Source: Gammaproteobacteria bacterium
GTDB taxonomy: Bacteria > Pseudomonadota > Gammaproteobacteria > JACCYU01
DNA: 55,041 bases
Direction of reading: 5' to 3'
NCBI GenBank assembly: GCA_013695765.1
Contig: JACCZW010000006.1
Coordinates: 1-55,041, forward strand
Within the stretch, counting starts at the first letter, position 1; each line of letters begins with the position of its first letter. Positions 35,000 to 46,940 of this stretch are shown here, one piece after another. The translations under genes and the position numbers were made by a program. The notes below the pieces were generated by a model. It was not told where the DNA came from. It saw only the letters and a program-made list of their open reading frames with translations, and did no database searches.

Positions 35000-35800
35000 T
35001 TGGCAACATGGGGATTCGCGCGCTCGAAACGCCGTCAAGGCGCGCAACCGCGCAACAAGCTCAAGGTGTGTGCGTTGTCGTGGCATGACTGGATCGAGGT
35101 GCTTGCCGTGATCGCGGTGCTGGTGCTGCTGGTAATCGGCATCCATAAACTGCGTCAGCCCGACGTGCTGCCGATAGCACACGTCCGTTTCGAACACGGG
35201 GTTAAGGAAAGCGCGGTTTTAAGGAAAATTGTCGGCGCACAGGTCACGGGCAACTTCTTCACCGTCAACCTGCGAGCGATCGAGCGTGCGCTAACGCGAC
35301 CGAGATGGATCGAGAGCGCCTCGGTGCGGCGCGAATGGCCGGACACTTTGAGCATTCGTGTCAGCAGCTATGAGCCGGTTGCGCGCTGGGGCGTGGATGC
35401 GCTGCTGAGCGGCGATGGGCACGTCTTCAGGCCTCGCGATGGTGAGGCCTCCGAAAATTTGCCTGTATTGCACGGGCCGGCCGGTCGCACAACATATCTG
35501 CTGCACGCTTATCGCCGCGTTGCGCGCACTCTGTCGTCCGCCGGACTGACAGCGGGCGCGCTGGTGCAGGACCAGCGGCGGGCCTGGCATTTACTGCTGG
35601 GCGCCGACATACCGGTCGAGCTCGGTCGCGGCGACCCGCTTGCCCGCGTAACACGGCTCGCGCGCGTTTATCCCGAGGCGCTGGCGTCGCGGGCCGCATC
35701 CATTAAGAGCATCGATCTGCGCTACACCAACGGTCTGGCGGTTGCCTGGAAGCACGTGGGCAAGTCTGGCGCGGACGCTTCGAATGCAACCAGCAAGTAA
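35000..35800 (+). CDS. ftsQ: Cell division protein FtsQ
   Basis: 266 aa from TTG 35000, supported by GAGGA 9 bases upstream; no in-frame ATG exists near the expected N-terminus, and the ATG at 34977 is in another frame. Bitopic: basic cytoplasmic start, one membrane segment (about 30-48, EVLAVIAVLVLLVIGIHKL), POTRA domain (IAHVRFEHGVKESAVLRKIV) and FtsQ beta domain. It recruits FtsL-FtsB. The rare start codon may hold its level low. Confidence 0.9.
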   Translation: MATWGFARSKRRQGAQPRNKLKVCALSWHDWIEVLAVIAVLVLLVIGIHKLRQPDVLPIAHVRFEHGVKESAVLRKIVGAQVTGNFFTVNLRAIERALTRPRWIESASVRREWPDTLSIRVSSYEPVARWGVDALLSGDGHVFRPRDGEASENLPVLHGPAGRTTYLLHAYRRVARTLSSAGLTAGALVQDQRRAWHLLLGADIPVELGRGDPLARVTRLARVYPEALASRAASIKSIDLRYTNGLAVAWKHVGKSGADASNATSK

Positions 35801-35806
35801 AGAGTA

Positions 35807-37042
35807 ATGGCGAGAAAATCTGACAAAAGCATGATCGTAGGGCTGGACATCGGCACCTCGAAAGTCGTCGCGATCGTCGGCGAAGTGACCGATGCCGGAC
35901 AGATTGAAATCATCGGCATCGGGCAGCACCCGTCGCGCGGCATGAAGAAAGGCGTGGTGGTCAATATCGAATCCACCGTGCAGTCCATACAACGCGCGGT
36001 GGAAGAAGCCGAGCTGATGGCCGGTTGCGAAATTCATTCGGTCTACGCCGGCATCGCCGGCAGCCACATAAAGAGCCTCAATTCACACGGCATTGTCGCG
36101 ATCAAGGACCGCGAGGTCACGGCCAGCGACGTGGATCGAGTCATCGACGCGGCACGGGCGGTGGCGATTCCGGCGGACCAGCGAGTGCTGCATATCCTGC
36201 CACAGGAATTCGTGATCGATCAGCAGGAAGGCATCCGCGAACCGATCGGCATGTCCGGCGTGCGCCTGGAGGCGAAGGTGCACCTGGTTACGGGTTCGGT
36301 CAGCGCCGCGCAGAACATCATCAAATGCGTGCGCCGCTGCGGCCTGGAGGTCGATGACATCATTCTTGAGCAGCTGGCCTCCAGCTACGCGGTGTTGACC
36401 GAAGACGAGAAAGAACTGGGTGTATGTCTGGTCGACATCGGCGGCGGCACCACCGACGTGGCAGTGTTCACCGAGGGCGCGATCCGTCACACCTCGGTCA
36501 TTCCGCTGGCGGGCGATCAGGTGACTAACGACATTGCCGTGGCGCTGCGCACGCCCACACAGTACGCCGAAGAGATCAAGGTCAAGTACGCCTGCGCCCT
36601 GCGCCAGCTCGCGAACCCGGACGACACCATCGAAGTGCCCGGCGTGGGCGATCGCCCCTCGCGACGGCTGTCGCGCCAGACCCTGGCCGAAGTGGTGGAG
36701 CCGCGTTACGAGGAACTGCTGGCGCTGGTGCATGCAGATCTGCGGCGCAGCGGTCTGGAAGACCTGGCGGCGGCCGGCCTGGTGCTGACCGGCGGCAGCG
36801 CCAAGATGGAGGGCGTGATCGATCTCGCCGAAGAAGTATTTCACATGCCGGTGCGCCTGGGCGTGCCGCAGTACGTGTCGGGGTTAAGCGACGTTGTGCG
36901 TAACCCCATTCATGCAACAGGGGTGGGATTGCTGTTGTTCGGCTATCGCAGCCGCCAGGGGGGCAATGCGGAAAACTTCGCCGATAAAGGATTTTCGGCG
37001 GCCTGGAAACGGATGAAAAGCTGGTTTCAGGGGAACCTCTGA
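35807..37042 (+). CDS. ftsA: FtsA, actin-like Z-ring anchor
   Basis: 411 aa. Actin-fold nucleotide motifs: VGLDIGTSKVVAIVGEV, VCLVDIGGGTTDVAVFTEGA and GLVLTGGSAKMEGVIDLAEE; the 1C domain region VHLVTGSVSAAQN is present. The C-terminus ends with a likely amphipathic membrane helix (AAWKRMKSWFQGNL). It tethers FtsZ to the membrane. 6 bp after ftsQ. Confidence 0.98.
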   Translation: MARKSDKSMIVGLDIGTSKVVAIVGEVTDAGQIEIIGIGQHPSRGMKKGVVVNIESTVQSIQRAVEEAELMAGCEIHSVYAGIAGSHIKSLNSHGIVAIKDREVTASDVDRVIDAARAVAIPADQRVLHILPQEFVIDQQEGIREPIGMSGVRLEAKVHLVTGSVSAAQNIIKCVRRCGLEVDDIILEQLASSYAVLTEDEKELGVCLVDIGGGTTDVAVFTEGAIRHTSVIPLAGDQVTNDIAVALRTPTQYAEEIKVKYACALRQLANPDDTIEVPGVGDRPSRRLSRQTLAEVVEPRYEELLALVHADLRRSGLEDLAAAGLVLTGGSAKMEGVIDLAEEVFHMPVRLGVPQYVSGLSDVVRNPIHATGVGLLLFGYRSRQGGNAENFADKGFSAAWKRMKSWFQGNL

Positions 37043-37081
37043 AGCCGAATTTATTACTGAACGTAAAAACGGGAGAGTGAA

Positions 37082-38236
<1,155 letters not shown>

Positions 38237-38571
38237 TGCCAGGCGTCATGTCAGGTCAGGCGTACGCAACACGGGGGGCGGCAATGTAAGCTTGAGTGCA
38301 CACGAGCGGGCCGGCGGTGGGAATCAATCCCCCGTCGGGCTGTCGTATGGCTTTGTGCCGCGACAGGCCCGTCGGATTGCAAATTGGGGCCGGGATCAGA
38401 CTTGCATGGCAAGCGCCGACTTTCGTCAGCGCACCGGCATGTTGAGGTGCATCTTCAATGCGTGTGACATAATGGCCGGCATGAGCGGGCATTGATGCCA
38501 CCGCGATCCAAGCGCGTGGCCCCATTTTTGCAAAACCTTTTTTCTGTGTGGTTGTTTAGCGGGAAATTCCA
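38237..38571. other. Intergenic region between ftsZ and lpxC
   Basis: 335 bp without a supportable gene. Presumably holds the lpxC promoter; no convincing -35/-10 pair or terminator hairpin was found. A T-rich patch (CCTTTTTTCTG) lies about 40 bp before lpxC. A minus-strand open frame of 89 codons here has no protein-like features. Confidence 0.5.
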
Positions 38572-39486
38572 TTGATCAAGCAACGAACTCTAAAGAATAC
38601 GATCAGGGCTACCGGGGTCGGGCTCCACACCGGCGAGAAAATTTACCTCACCTTGCGGCCGGCGGCAGTCAATACCGGGGTGATTTTTCGCCGCATTGAC
38701 TTGGACGTGCCGGTTGAAATCAAGGCCAGCCCCGAGAATGTGGGCGATACTAGGCTGTCGACCACGCTCGTCAAGGGGAACGTGCGGATATCCACCGTCG
38801 AACATCTGCTGTCGGCGATCGCGGGACTGGGCATTGATAACGCATACGTGGACCTGAGTGCACCCGAAGTGCCCATTATGGACGGCAGCGCCGGACCATT
38901 CGTGTTTCTGGTGCAGTCCGCCGGGATCGTCGAGCAGGCTGCGCCCAAGAAGTTTGTGCGCATCAAGCAGTCCGTCCAGGTGGAAGATGGCGACAAGTGG
39001 GCGCGCTTCGATCAGTTCGACGGCTTCAAGGTCGGACTCACCATCGATTTCGATCATCCGGTGTTCAAGGATCGCGGGCAGTACGCCGAGCTCGATTTCT
39101 CGACAACATCATTTGTAAAAGAAGTCAGCCGCGCGCGCACGTTCGGCTTCATGCGTGATCTGGAGATGTTGCGTGAACGCCATCTCGCGTTGGGCGGAAG
39201 TCTGGACAATGCCGTGGTGCTGGATGACTATCGGGTGCTGAACGAGGATGGTCTGCGCTACGAAGATGAATTCGTCAGACACAAGATTCTGGATGTCATC
39301 GGTGACCTGTACCTGCTGGGCCACAGTTTGATCGGCGCATTCAGCGGTTATAAGTCCGGTCACGACCTCAACAATCGACTGTTGCGCGCGCTGGTGGCGC
39401 GGGAAGACGCCTGGGAGTCCGTGACCTTCGAAGATGAAGCCAGGCAGGCACCGATATCATACAGTCGCCCGCTTGCCGCGGTTTAG
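38572..39486 (+). CDS. lpxC: LpxC, UDP-3-O-acyl-GlcNAc deacetylase
   Basis: 304 aa from TTG 38572; the protein then reads [20 protein letters not shown], as usual for LpxC residue 2 onward, so the non-ATG start is believable. Zinc ligands His78 (STVEHLLSA), His237 and Asp241 ([10 protein letters not shown]), and catalytic His264 (YKSGHDLNN). It performs the committed step of lipid A synthesis. Position after ftsZ is typical of Gammaproteobacteria. Confidence 0.97.
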   Translation: MIKQRTLKNTIRATGVGLHTGEKIYLTLRPAAVNTGVIFRRIDLDVPVEIKASPENVGDTRLSTTLVKGNVRISTVEHLLSAIAGLGIDNAYVDLSAPEVPIMDGSAGPFVFLVQSAGIVEQAAPKKFVRIKQSVQVEDGDKWARFDQFDGFKVGLTIDFDHPVFKDRGQYAELDFSTTSFVKEVSRARTFGFMRDLEMLRERHLALGGSLDNAVVLDDYRVLNEDGLRYEDEFVRHKILDVIGDLYLLGHSLIGAFSGYKSGHDLNNRLLRALVAREDAWESVTFEDEARQAPISYSRPLAAV

Positions 39487-39533
39487 CTGTTTCCGAAAAG
39501 GCGTCAGTCCCGCGCGCACGACGCGGTTCGCAA

Positions 39534-39980
39534 TCAGGATTCAGTGCCGCGGCCGGCAAGTCGTTTCAGCGCTGCCTTGACACCCGCGTCGGCAATGCCG
39601 TCCGCCGTCGAACGTAGTCGGCGGGCATTATCCAACGACAATGAGGGGCGGCGAATGTCTTTGACCGGCGCTTGCGGCATGGGGCGCACCTTTAACTTCA
39701 GCCGCGTGAGCGGCGCAGGCAGTTCCGCACGGAAGCCTTTATTAATGCATTTGAGTATCTCGCCCTGCTGATAATGGACACGAGTCGCGTGGCCGGCATG
39801 GTCCGTCACCACCACGAGAGTTTGATCGCGGATGCCGCCCACCCAGCAATGCATCGCACATTCGGCTTTCAGACACGTGCGCAGTTGCCCGGTCATCGAT
39901 TCGAATACGCGGGCCTGCCGGAGCAGTTCAGGGGCGATCAACCTGTTTAACGTTCGCATCCTAAAGGAACCCTGCATCAT
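39534..39980 (-). CDS. DciA-like DUF721 protein
   Basis: 148 aa. The DUF721 fold is recognisable: LAPELLRQARVFESMTGQLR-like start (IAPELLRQARVF), CWVGGIRDQTLVVVTDHAGH and HYQQGEILKCINKGF. DUF721 proteins of the DciA type help load the replicative helicase in bacteria lacking DnaC. In many gammaproteobacteria this gene faces secA, as here. Start uncertain: ATG 39980 or 39959. Convergent with lpxC, 47 bp apart. Confidence 0.83.
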   Translation of the reverse strand: MMQGSFRMRTLNRLIAPELLRQARVFESMTGQLRTCLKAECAMHCWVGGIRDQTLVVVTDHAGHATRVHYQQGEILKCINKGFRAELPAPLTRLKLKVRPMPQAPVKDIRRPSLSLDNARRLRSTADGIADAGVKAALKRLAGRGTES

Positions 39981-40123
39981 TTCGTGCGGCTAAGGATGTC
40001 ATAAGCTTGCACCCGGTCACCATCGGTTGCAGATACGTTATCATGAAAACTTATCGTAGCCGAGTGCCCCGTTACCGTGCGGCGCTCAGGCGTTTTTTTT
40101 AACTTATACTGGTTTTCTTCCGC

Positions 40124-42850
40124 ATGGTAACCGCCGTATTCAGAAAAGTTTTCGGCAGCCGCAACGACCGCGTTCTCAAGGGCTATCAAAAACAGGTCAG
40201 ACTCATCAATGACCTAGAGCGCGCAATGCAGGCGCTCAGCGATAGCGCGCTGGCTGAAAAAACGATCGAATTCCGGCAGCGCCTGACGCAGGGCGAAAAG
40301 CTGGACGCGCTGCTGCCTGAAGCGTTCGCCACGGTGCGGGAGGCTAGCCGGCGCGCGCTTAATATGCGTCACTTCGACGTGCAGCTCATCGGCGGCATGG
40401 TGTTGCACCAGGGCAAGATCGCCGAGATGCGCACGGGTGAAGGCAAGACACTGGTGGCTCCACTGGCGGTGTACCTGAATGCCCTGGCCGGGCGCGGCGT
40501 GCATGTCGTCACGGTCAACGATTATCTCGCGCGACGCGACGCCGCGTGGATGGGACAGATCTACCAGGCATTAGGGCTGACCGTGGGCGTTATTGTCAAC
40601 GGCCTGGACTCGGCTTCGCGGCGCGCGTCCTACGCGGCCGATGTGACCTATGGCACCAATAACGAGTTCGGCTTCGATTATCTGCGCGACAATATGGCCT
40701 TCGACAAAGCCAGTCGCGTGCAGCGTGGCCTTAACTTCGCGGTGGTCGACGAGGTCGATTCCATTCTTATCGACGAGGCGCGCACGCCGCTGATCATCTC
40801 CGGCCCCACCAATGAAAATTCGGCGACTTATGCCGCCGTCAACCTGCTCATCCCGAAGCTTTCCCGCCAGCAGGAAGAAGACGGGCCCGGCGATTATAGT
40901 GTGGACGAGAAGGTCAAACAGGCGTATCTCACCGAGGAAGGCCACGACAAGGTCGAACAGTTGCTGGCCGGGGCCGACCTGATCAAGCTCGGCGAAAGCC
41001 TTTACGACGTCGGCAATATTGGCCTGATGCATCACCTGAACGCGGCTCTGCGCGCGCACGCGCTGTTCCAGAAAGATGTGGACTACATCGTGCGCAACAA
41101 CGAAGTCATCATCGTGGACGAATTCACCGGGCGCACCATGCCTGGGCGGCGCTGGTCGGAGGGACTGCATCAGGCGATCGAAGCCAAGGAAGGCGTGCCC
41201 ATCCAGAATGAAAATCAGACCCTGGCTTCGATCACCTTCCAGAACTACTTTCGGTTATACGACAAGCTGTCGGGCATGACCGGCACCGCCGATACCGAGG
41301 CCTTCGAATTTCATCAGATCTACAACCTCGAAGTGGTCGTCATCCCCACGCATCAGAACATGGTGCGCAAGGACAACGGCGATCTGGTATACCTGACCAT
41401 CGCCGAGAAATTCCAGGCCATCATCGAAGACATCAAGGCATGTGTTGCCGAAGGCCAGCCGATATTGGTCGGCACCGCGTCGGTCGAGGCATCGGAGACG
41501 CTGTCCGGCCTGCTAAACAAGGGCGGCATCAAACATCAGGTGCTCAACGCCAAGCAGCACGAGGCGGAGTCACACGTGATCGCGCAAGCCGGAAGGCCCG
41601 GCACGGTCACCATCGCCACCAACATGGCCGGCCGCGGCACCGACATCGTGCTGGGCGGCAGTCTGGATGTGGAACTCGCAGCACTTGGCGAAGACGCCGA
41701 TGCAGGCGCCAGACATAAGGTGGAAAGTGAGTGGCGGCAGCGGCACGAGCAGGTGATCGCCGCGGGCGGGCTGCATATCGTCGGCACCGAACGCCACGAT
41801 TCCCGGCGCATCGACAACCAGCTCCGTGGGCGCTCCGGGCGTCAGGGCGATCCCGGTTCGAGCCGCTTTTATCTGTCGCTGGAAGACAATCTCATGCGCA
41901 TCTTCGCCTCCGACAGGGTGAAGGGGCTGATGCAGCGCCTCGGCATGAAAGAGGGCGAGTCGATCGAGCACCCCTGGGTCACGCGCGCTATCGAAAACGC
42001 GCAGCGCAAGGTCGAGGCGCATAATTTCGATACACGCAAGCACCTGCTGGAATACGACGACGTCGCCAACGACCAGCGCAAGGTGGTTTACCAGCAGCGC
42101 AACGAGTTGATTGAGGCCGATGACATCTCGGACAGCATCGTCGCCATACGCCAGGACGTGGTCAACGGCGTGATCAGCCAATACATCCCGCCGGGCAGTA
42201 TCGAGGAGCAGTGGGACGTGTCGGGTCTTACCGAGGCCATAGAGCGTGAGTTCGGCCGCACGATGGCGCTTCAGCAGTGGCTGGACGAGGATCAGGCGCT
42301 GCACGAGGAGCCTTTGCGCGAGCGTATTCTGGCCGAGATCGCCGGCATCTACACGGACAAGGAGCAGCAGATCGGCGCGCACACGATGCGCCGGTTCGAA
42401 CGTGACGTGATGCTGCAGATTCTGGACGGCCACTGGAAGGATCACCTGGCCGCCATGGACTACCTGCGCCAGGGTATTGGCCTGCGCGGCTACGCGCAAA
42501 AAAATCCCAAGCAGGAATACAAGCGTGAGGCGTTCGAGATGTTTCAGCAGATGCTGGAGCAGATCAAGCACGCCGTGGTATCCATCCTCGCCAGGGTACA
42601 GGTGCGCTCCGAACAGGAGCTCGATGAGCTGGAGCGGGAAAACCGCGAGACGCCCGCTATGCAGTACGAGCACGCCGATGCTGGCAGCGCGCTACATCCG
42701 GAGACGGATGCGAACCCCGATGCCGCCGAGCCGGAGACCGAACCCGCGCCACAGCCTTACCGGCGGCAGGGCCGCAAGGTCGGGCGCAATGAACCCTGCT
42801 GGTGCGATTCCGGCAAGAAGTTCAAGCAATGCCACGGCAGGCTGGCCTGA
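40124..42850 (+). CDS. secA: SecA, preprotein translocase ATPase
   Basis: 908 aa. Walker A MRTGEGKT (102-109), DEVD box [61 protein letters not shown] and the C-terminal zinc motif [13 protein letters not shown] (C-x-C-x8-C-H) that binds SecB. It drives protein export through SecYEG. A TATACT -10-like sequence at 40105-40110 precedes it with no clear -35. Confidence 0.98.
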   Translation: MVTAVFRKVFGSRNDRVLKGYQKQVRLINDLERAMQALSDSALAEKTIEFRQRLTQGEKLDALLPEAFATVREASRRALNMRHFDVQLIGGMVLHQGKIAEMRTGEGKTLVAPLAVYLNALAGRGVHVVTVNDYLARRDAAWMGQIYQALGLTVGVIVNGLDSASRRASYAADVTYGTNNEFGFDYLRDNMAFDKASRVQRGLNFAVVDEVDSILIDEARTPLIISGPTNENSATYAAVNLLIPKLSRQQEEDGPGDYSVDEKVKQAYLTEEGHDKVEQLLAGADLIKLGESLYDVGNIGLMHHLNAALRAHALFQKDVDYIVRNNEVIIVDEFTGRTMPGRRWSEGLHQAIEAKEGVPIQNENQTLASITFQNYFRLYDKLSGMTGTADTEAFEFHQIYNLEVVVIPTHQNMVRKDNGDLVYLTIAEKFQAIIEDIKACVAEGQPILVGTASVEASETLSGLLNKGGIKHQVLNAKQHEAESHVIAQAGRPGTVTIATNMAGRGTDIVLGGSLDVELAALGEDADAGARHKVESEWRQRHEQVIAAGGLHIVGTERHDSRRIDNQLRGRSGRQGDPGSSRFYLSLEDNLMRIFASDRVKGLMQRLGMKEGESIEHPWVTRAIENAQRKVEAHNFDTRKHLLEYDDVANDQRKVVYQQRNELIEADDISDSIVAIRQDVVNGVISQYIPPGSIEEQWDVSGLTEAIEREFGRTMALQQWLDEDQALHEEPLRERILAEIAGIYTDKEQQIGAHTMRRFERDVMLQILDGHWKDHLAAMDYLRQGIGLRGYAQKNPKQEYKREAFEMFQQMLEQIKHAVVSILARVQVRSEQELDELERENRETPAMQYEHADAGSALHPETDANPDAAEPETEPAPQPYRRQGRKVGRNEPCWCDSGKKFKQCHGRLA

Positions 42851-42873
42851 TGAATGCTGGCGTTAGCGGGATC

Positions 42874-42920
42874 TCGATATACCCGGTGGAAATTCGATAA
42901 ACTCCAGTAGCATTTCGATA
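42874..42920 (+). repeat. Three TCGATA direct repeats upstream of argJ
   Basis: TCGATA at 42874, 42894 and 42915, spaced 20 and 21 bp (about two helical turns), in the 90-bp gap between secA and argJ. The second and third share the longer ATTTCGATAAA/AATTCGATAAA. Operator-like, but could be chance. Confidence 0.4.
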
Positions 42921-42940
42921 AATTCTAAGCACCCGCGACC

Positions 42941-44170
42941 GTGGCCGTCGGCCTGAATCCGCCCGCGCAGCTGTTGCCGGTCGCTGGCGTGCGGCTGGCG
43001 GCGACAGCGGCTGGTATTCGTTATCAAGACCGTCCGGGCTATCAAGATCGTCTGGATGTCGCGCTGATCGAACTGACACCCGGCAGCCGCATCGCCGCCC
43101 AGTTCACCCGCAACGCATTCCGCGCGGCGCCGGTCGTCATCGCCCGGCTACACCTCGCCGCGGGCGCACCCCGCTATCTGCTTATCAACGCCGGTAACGC
43201 CAACGCCGGAACCGGCGTTGATGGTATCGACGACTGCCTTGTGACTTGCGTGGCGCTGGCCGCAAAGACAGGTTGTAGCGCGGACGAAGTGCTGCCATTT
43301 TCCACCGGCGTCATCGGCGAGCGCCTGCCGGTCGACCGGCTCGTGTACGCGCTTCCCACCGCACTGTCAGAACTCGCGCCGGATGGCTGGTTACGCGCGG
43401 CGACGGCGATCATGACCACCGACACTGTGGTCAAAGGCGCGTCCCGCGTGGTGTCAATCGCAGGCCAGCGTGTGTGTATTACGGGCATCGCTAAGGGCGC
43501 GGGCATGATCCGCCCCGACATGGCGACGATGCTGGTGTTTATCGCGACCGACGCGTCTCTGCCGCAGGGGATGCTGGATGCCGCGTTGCAAGTCGCGGTC
43601 GATGCATCGTTCAACTGCATCACGGTCGATGGCGACACCTCCACCAACGACGCCTGCGTGCTCATCGCCACGGGCCGATCCGGTGTCGATATCGAAACGG
43701 ATTCGGCCCGAGCGCAATTTCAATTATCCCTGAACGAGGTCGCTATCGAGCTGGCGCAGGCGATCGTGCGGGACGGAGAGGGCGCCAGCAAGTTTATTAC
43801 CGTGGCGGTGATTGGCGCGGCCAGCGTGGACGAGGCGCGTCGCGTCGCGTTTACCATAGCGCATTCGCCACTGGTCAAGACCGCGTTTTTCGCCAGCGAT
43901 CCGAACTGGGGCCGGATACTCGCGGCGGTAGGACGCGCCGATGTCGAGGATCTGGCTATCGAAGGCGTGGAAATATCCCTGGATGACGTGTGTGTGGCGC
44001 GTAGTGGTGCTGTGGCGCGGGAGTACACCGAAGCCGCGGGCCGGCGCGTCATGGGCCAGCCGGAGATCGTGCTGCGGGTGGATTTGAACCGTGGCGCCGG
44101 CTCGTTTCGCGTATGGACATCGGACCTGTCGTACGAGTACGTGCGTATCAACGCGGAATACCGCAGCTAG
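42941..44170 (+). CDS. argJ: ArgJ, glutamate N-acetyltransferase / ornithine acetyltransferase
   Basis: 409 aa from GTG 42941. Self-cleaving Ntn-type enzyme: the cleavage Thr is Thr196 in [15 protein letters not shown], with [36 protein letters not shown] and [15 protein letters not shown]. It moves acetyl from N-acetylornithine to glutamate in arginine synthesis. The N-terminal [18 protein letters not shown] fits. 26 bp before the Nudix gene. Confidence 0.97.
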   Translation: MAVGLNPPAQLLPVAGVRLAATAAGIRYQDRPGYQDRLDVALIELTPGSRIAAQFTRNAFRAAPVVIARLHLAAGAPRYLLINAGNANAGTGVDGIDDCLVTCVALAAKTGCSADEVLPFSTGVIGERLPVDRLVYALPTALSELAPDGWLRAATAIMTTDTVVKGASRVVSIAGQRVCITGIAKGAGMIRPDMATMLVFIATDASLPQGMLDAALQVAVDASFNCITVDGDTSTNDACVLIATGRSGVDIETDSARAQFQLSLNEVAIELAQAIVRDGEGASKFITVAVIGAASVDEARRVAFTIAHSPLVKTAFFASDPNWGRILAAVGRADVEDLAIEGVEISLDDVCVARSGAVAREYTEAAGRRVMGQPEIVLRVDLNRGAGSFRVWTSDLSYEYVRINAEYRS

Positions 44171-44196
44171 TCATCCGGCGCAGCCGCGACCCCGCG

Positions 44197-45141
44197 ATGC
44201 CCGAGACATTCATCCACGTGGTTGCCGCCGCGCTGTTCGACAAGGGCGGTAAAGTGCTGATCGCGCGGCGTCCGGACCATCTGCATCAAGGCGGCAAGTG
44301 GGAATTTCCCGGCGGCAAGGTGGAAGTCCGCGAAACGCCCACCGACGCGTTGGCACGCGAGCTGTTCGAAGAACTTGGCGTGCATGCGCGGGAATTTGCG
44401 CCGCTGATTCAGGTTCGTCACCGTTATACGGACAAGGCCGTGCTGCTGGACGTCTGGAAAGTAACCCGCTACGAGGGCGAGCCCTACGGCAAAGAGAACC
44501 AGGCACTAACCTGGAGTGCGCCGCGCGGCCTTGCGCGCTTCACCTTTCCCGACGCGAATTTACCGATCCTGAAAGCGCTGGATTTGCCCGAGCTTTATCT
44601 GATCACGCCGCCACCCGGACCGGATGCGGCTCGCTTCGTCGAAAATCTGGAAGCAGCTTTAACGAGGGGCATCAAACTCGTGCAACTACGCGCGCCCGAT
44701 ATGAACCAGACCGGCTATGCCAGCCTCGCCCGCGCCGCGCTAGCTCGATGTCGCGCGCATGGCGCGCGCATGCTGATAAACGCTGAGCCCCAATGGGCGA
44801 TGAGTCTCGGCGCCGACGGCGTACACGTCAACAGTGCGCGGCTCGAGCGTCTGCGCACCAGACCTTTGCCGACCGATTACCTGTTGTCGGTCGCCTGTCA
44901 CAATCCGAGGGAGCTTGCCCTCGCTAACACAATTCACGCCGACTTGGCACTCGTGTCGCCGGTCAACGCCACCCTCAGTCATCCGTACGCGACGCCATTG
45001 GGATGGTCCGGTTTTCGCGTGCTGTGCGAACAGGCGATGATGCCGATCTATGCCCTGGGCGGCATGTCGCCGCATGATGCAAGCCGGGCACAACACAATG
45101 GCGGTCAGGGAATCGCGGCTATTCGGTCGCTTTGGAGGTGA
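44197..45141 (+). CDS. Nudix hydrolase (MutT-like) fused to thiamine-phosphate-synthase-like domain
   Basis: 314 aa from ATG 44197. Residues 1-130 form a MutT-like Nudix domain; the Nudix box G40-x5-E46-x7-R54-E55-L-x-E58-E59-x-G61-V62 is complete. Residues about 135-310 resemble ThiE (ELYLITPPPGPDAARF, KLVQLRAPDMNQTGYASLAR, GADGVHVNSARL, YALGGMSPHDASRA). This fusion is known in pseudomonads and relatives. The first half probably clears 8-oxo-dGTP; the second lacks proof of thiamine activity. Confidence 0.94.
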   Translation: MPETFIHVVAAALFDKGGKVLIARRPDHLHQGGKWEFPGGKVEVRETPTDALARELFEELGVHAREFAPLIQVRHRYTDKAVLLDVWKVTRYEGEPYGKENQALTWSAPRGLARFTFPDANLPILKALDLPELYLITPPPGPDAARFVENLEAALTRGIKLVQLRAPDMNQTGYASLARAALARCRAHGARMLINAEPQWAMSLGADGVHVNSARLERLRTRPLPTDYLLSVACHNPRELALANTIHADLALVSPVNATLSHPYATPLGWSGFRVLCEQAMMPIYALGGMSPHDASRAQHNGGQGIAAIRSLWR

Positions 45142-45185
45142 GGTCATCAGAGCGATTAACGGCCTTACGCAAGCTCTGAATAAGT

Positions 45186-45304
45186 CGTCGTTGCGAGGAG
45201 AAGCCTTTAGCCGCGAGCGCAGCGTGGCGGAAAGCGACGGGGCAATCCAGTAAGTAGCTAATCTATCGATATTCTAGATAGCTTCGCTACGCTCGCGATG
45301 ACGG
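45186..45304. repeat. Imperfect palindromic interspersed repeat
   Basis: Left end CGTCGTTGCGAGGAGAAGC, right end GCTTCGCTACGCTCGCGATG and ACGG, forming an imperfect palindrome with inner arms AGCTA/TAGCT. It resembles the CGTCATTGCGAGCGnAGCGAAGCAATCC repeat class that I recall in many genomes. It fills the gap between convergent nudix-thiE and zapD. Confidence 0.7.
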
Positions 45305-45401
45305 GGACGGCGACTTGTTCAGCGGCACATTAGTCCGTCGGCGAAACTTATTGCATAGTAATCGATGCCAGGCGTTGCGCCGGCATGCGCCGGAGGATAT
45401 A

Positions 45402-46172
45402 TCACAGCGCGCAACAGGCGAGCGCGAATTCAAGATCCTTGTCCACCGGTACGCCGCGGGTATCCGGCGAGGGTTGCCGCAGGAAACGGACGGTGAAACG
45501 GTGCTTGCCGGCGCTGACTTCCGGATAATAGCCGGACTTTTCGCCCAGCAGGATGCGGATCAACTGGTAAGGCTGATGCACATCCAGATTCTGCTGATAA
45601 AACCCCGCGGCAGCGCGGGTCCGTTGCGGGGTGGCGCTCTCGCGAACCAGACCGAGTATATCGACGATGGCCGCGTGAATGTCCTTGAACGGCGCGATCC
45701 AGGTGCGCAGCAGGCCATGGCGTGCCGCCACCGGTTCGGACAGCCAATAATGAAAGGCAGGCAGATCGAAATCGCAGGTGCCGCCCGGGATGATGGTGCG
45801 CTGTCTGATGCTGTTCAGGAACTCGTTGCTTTTTAGCGCCGCACCCGGCTGGCCGCTCTGGGCGTGCAGCTTTGCAATCAGTTGTTTGTGCCGCGCCACG
45901 ATGCCTTGCAGCCGGCTGCTGTCCACCATGGGTGCCTGTTCGAGCCGTTCCATGTTCGCGATCTGTCGCTTGAGCTCCATCATCAGTTCGCTTTTCAGAT
46001 CGACTCTGGCCCCCAGGTTCAGGATCTCCAGCAGCAGCATGAGCGCGCTCTGAGTATCCCATGCCGTATCGCGGGCGAGAGAGTGCTCGAAATTATCCAT
46101 GAGCTGTTCGATGCGCAAAAATGTGCGCAGGCGCTCGTTCAACGGTTGTTCGTAGGTGACGATCCGATCCAC
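45402..46172 (-). CDS. zapD: ZapD, FtsZ-associated protein
   Basis: 256 aa from GTG 46172; a longer frame upstream reads into the gap before coaE and lacks ZapD similarity. It begins VDRIVTYEQPLNERLRTFLR, the typical ZapD (DUF1342/YacF) N-terminus, with LEILNLGARVDLKSELMMEL and CDFDLPAFHYWL. It bundles FtsZ filaments at the Z ring. E. coli has the same coaE-zapD neighbourhood. Confidence 0.95.
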   Translation of the reverse strand: MDRIVTYEQPLNERLRTFLRIEQLMDNFEHSLARDTAWDTQSALMLLLEILNLGARVDLKSELMMELKRQIANMERLEQAPMVDSSRLQGIVARHKQLIAKLHAQSGQPGAALKSNEFLNSIRQRTIIPGGTCDFDLPAFHYWLSEPVAARHGLLRTWIAPFKDIHAAIVDILGLVRESATPQRTRAAAGFYQQNLDVHQPYQLIRILLGEKSGYYPEVSAGKHRFTVRFLRQPSPDTRGVPVDKDLEFALACCAL

Positions 46173-46269
46173 TTCGCGATGACCCTGTGATGTGGCGTAG
46201 CGCTGCGGTTGAAATGCCCGTTTCCGCAATCTGCTTATTGCCGCAAAATAACCGGCGGCAGGCCGGGGG

Positions 46270-46881
46270 TCAAGCGCTCCGATCGCGCCCGGCGGCGAGA
46301 GCGAGGTATTGCGTATGGAGACGTTCGACTTCCGCTTCGAGAGGATCGGCGACGTCATCATTAACGATGATATCGTCGGCGACGGCGCGTCGCGCGTCGC
46401 GTGGCGCCTGGGTGGCGATGATGGCGCGGACAGCGGCCGGCGTGCAACCGTCGCGCGTGCTCACGCGCTCGACCTGCCGAATCTCCTCACAATCGACTAC
46501 CAGCACGCGATCCACCGTATTCTGCATGCCGGATTCCACCAGCAGCGGGATCACCGCAATGCCGTACGGCGCGCAAAGCTGACTCAGACGCCGCGAAATC
46601 TCCTCGCGCACGCGGGGATGCAGGATGGCTTCAAGCTGGTGGCGCGCGCGGGGTCGATCGAACACGAGCCCCCGCAACGCGCGTCGATCCAGTTGTCCGT
46701 CGGGGAGCAGCAGATGCGCACCGAAAGTTTCGACGATACGTTGTAGTGCAGGCGCCCCATGGGCGGTGAGTTCGCGCGTAATCACGTCGGCGTCCACCAC
46801 CGGCGCGCCCCGTTTTTCGAACAGCGCCGCGACGGTGCTCTTGCCGCAGCCGACGCCGCCGGTCAGCCCGATGGTAACCAT
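46270..46881 (-). CDS. coaE: Dephospho-CoA kinase
   Basis: 203 aa. P-loop GLTGGVGCGKSTVAALF (residues about 5-21), VVDADVITREL, HPRVREEI, PLLVESGMQNTVDRVLVVDC and the LID-like QVERVSTRDG. It catalyses the last step of CoA synthesis. It lies between pilD and zapD, a common gammaproteobacterial arrangement (pilBCD-coaE-zapD). Confidence 0.97.
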   Translation of the reverse strand: MVTIGLTGGVGCGKSTVAALFEKRGAPVVDADVITRELTAHGAPALQRIVETFGAHLLLPDGQLDRRALRGLVFDRPRARHQLEAILHPRVREEISRRLSQLCAPYGIAVIPLLVESGMQNTVDRVLVVDCEEIRQVERVSTRDGCTPAAVRAIIATQAPRDARRAVADDIIVNDDVADPLEAEVERLHTQYLALAAGRDRSA

Positions 46882-46940
46882 GCGGTTATTGTACGTTAGT
46901 TTCGGGGTACGTCAGCTTCGGGTACGTGGCTCTCCGGTGC

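Noticed and set aside
38256-38525. 89-codon minus-strand frame between ftsZ and lpxC
   Set aside because: No ribosome site, no recognisable fold, and the region most likely carries the lpxC promoter.
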